Assembly (NCBI GenBank): GCA_002167525.1
Contig: NHDV01000026.1
Span: 6,667-11,812, forward strand
Length of the DNA: 5,146 bases
Reading direction: 5' to 3'
Source of the DNA: Flavobacteriaceae bacterium TMED68
Lineage (GTDB): Bacteria > Bacteroidota > Bacteroidia > Flavobacteriales > Flavobacteriaceae
The notes beneath the pieces were generated by a model. That model had not been told where the DNA came from. It saw only the letters and a program-made list of their open reading frames with translations, and searched no databases. Each line of letters starts with the position of its first letter. The first letter of the stretch is position 1. The translations under genes and the position numbers were made by a program. Below are positions 5,040 to 5,146 of the stretch, piece after piece.

Positions 5040-5146
5040 ATGGAATTTCAACTCACAAAATCTGACAATCATACAAATGCAAGAGCAGGAAAATTAATTA
5101 CTGATCATGGTGCGATCGAAACGCCCATCTTTATGCCAGTTGGAAC
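5040..5146 (+). CDS. tgt: Queuine tRNA-ribosyltransferase, 5' part
   Basis: Only the first 35 codons are in the window; the gene continues past the right edge. The translation starts [17 protein letters not shown] and continues through [18 protein letters not shown]. The pattern ARAG-x-L-x-T-x-HG-x-x-ETP-x-FMPVGT is the conserved N-terminus of tRNA-guanine transglycosylase. The bacterial enzyme swaps guanine-34 for preQ1 in tRNAs with GUN anticodons (Asp, Asn, His, Tyr) on the way to queuosine. The ATG is the expected family start and sits six bases after the -7 box. The catalytic aspartates and zinc site lie downstream, outside the window, so integrity of the full gene cannot be judged. Confidence 0.93.
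   Translation, partial: MEFQLTKSDNHTNARAGKLITDHGAIETPIFMPVG

Overview
This window is AT-rich DNA from a member of the Bacteroidota, most likely a flavobacterium or close relative. The evidence is consistent. Four promoter-like sites carry the Bacteroidota -7 motif TAnnTTTG. Genes start without Shine-Dalgarno sequences. Transketolase is split into two genes. There is a lipoprotein FKBP-type isomerase with an aspartate-rich calcium-binding tail, and a small outer-membrane beta-barrel protein of the PorT-like type. I see no mobile element, CRISPR array, phage gene or defence system; this is a dense housekeeping segment.

Layout. Positions 1-160 hold two tandem tRNA-Lys(TTT) genes on the minus strand, followed by a 79-base gap (160-238) with the tRNA promoter. 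aroK (shikimate kinase) runs rightward and ends inside the last codons of a leftward pair: an S4-domain RNA-binding protein of the Hsp15 type, then a PyrR-like phosphoribosyltransferase. The start codon of the S4 gene overlaps, on the opposite strand, the first ATG of a rightward FKBP lipoprotein gene (1655-2491). That gene abuts tail to tail, with no spacer, a leftward three-gene unit: transketolase N-terminal subunit (4908 to 4063), transketolase C-terminal subunit (4049 to 3096) and the outer-membrane barrel protein (3085 to 2492). A 131-base divergent intergenic region (4909-5039) separates this unit from tgt (tRNA-guanine transglycosylase), which begins at 5040 and runs off the right edge.

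How the genes work together. The two transketolase genes should make one thiamine-diphosphate enzyme of the non-oxidative pentose phosphate pathway. That pathway yields erythrose 4-phosphate, which feeds the shikimate pathway served by aroK, although the two are in separate transcription units. The tRNA-Lys genes, the S4 protein and Tgt all touch RNA or translation, but nothing in the sequence links them as a system.

The most interesting points are small-scale. The transketolase and tgt promoters both place the -7 box exactly six bases before the ATG, implying almost leaderless mRNAs. A near-consensus promoter inside the nominal start of the lipoprotein gene argues for a later TTG start there. 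The two tRNA-Lys copies differ only by two compensated acceptor-stem base pairs. I did not find a convincing undescribed system.
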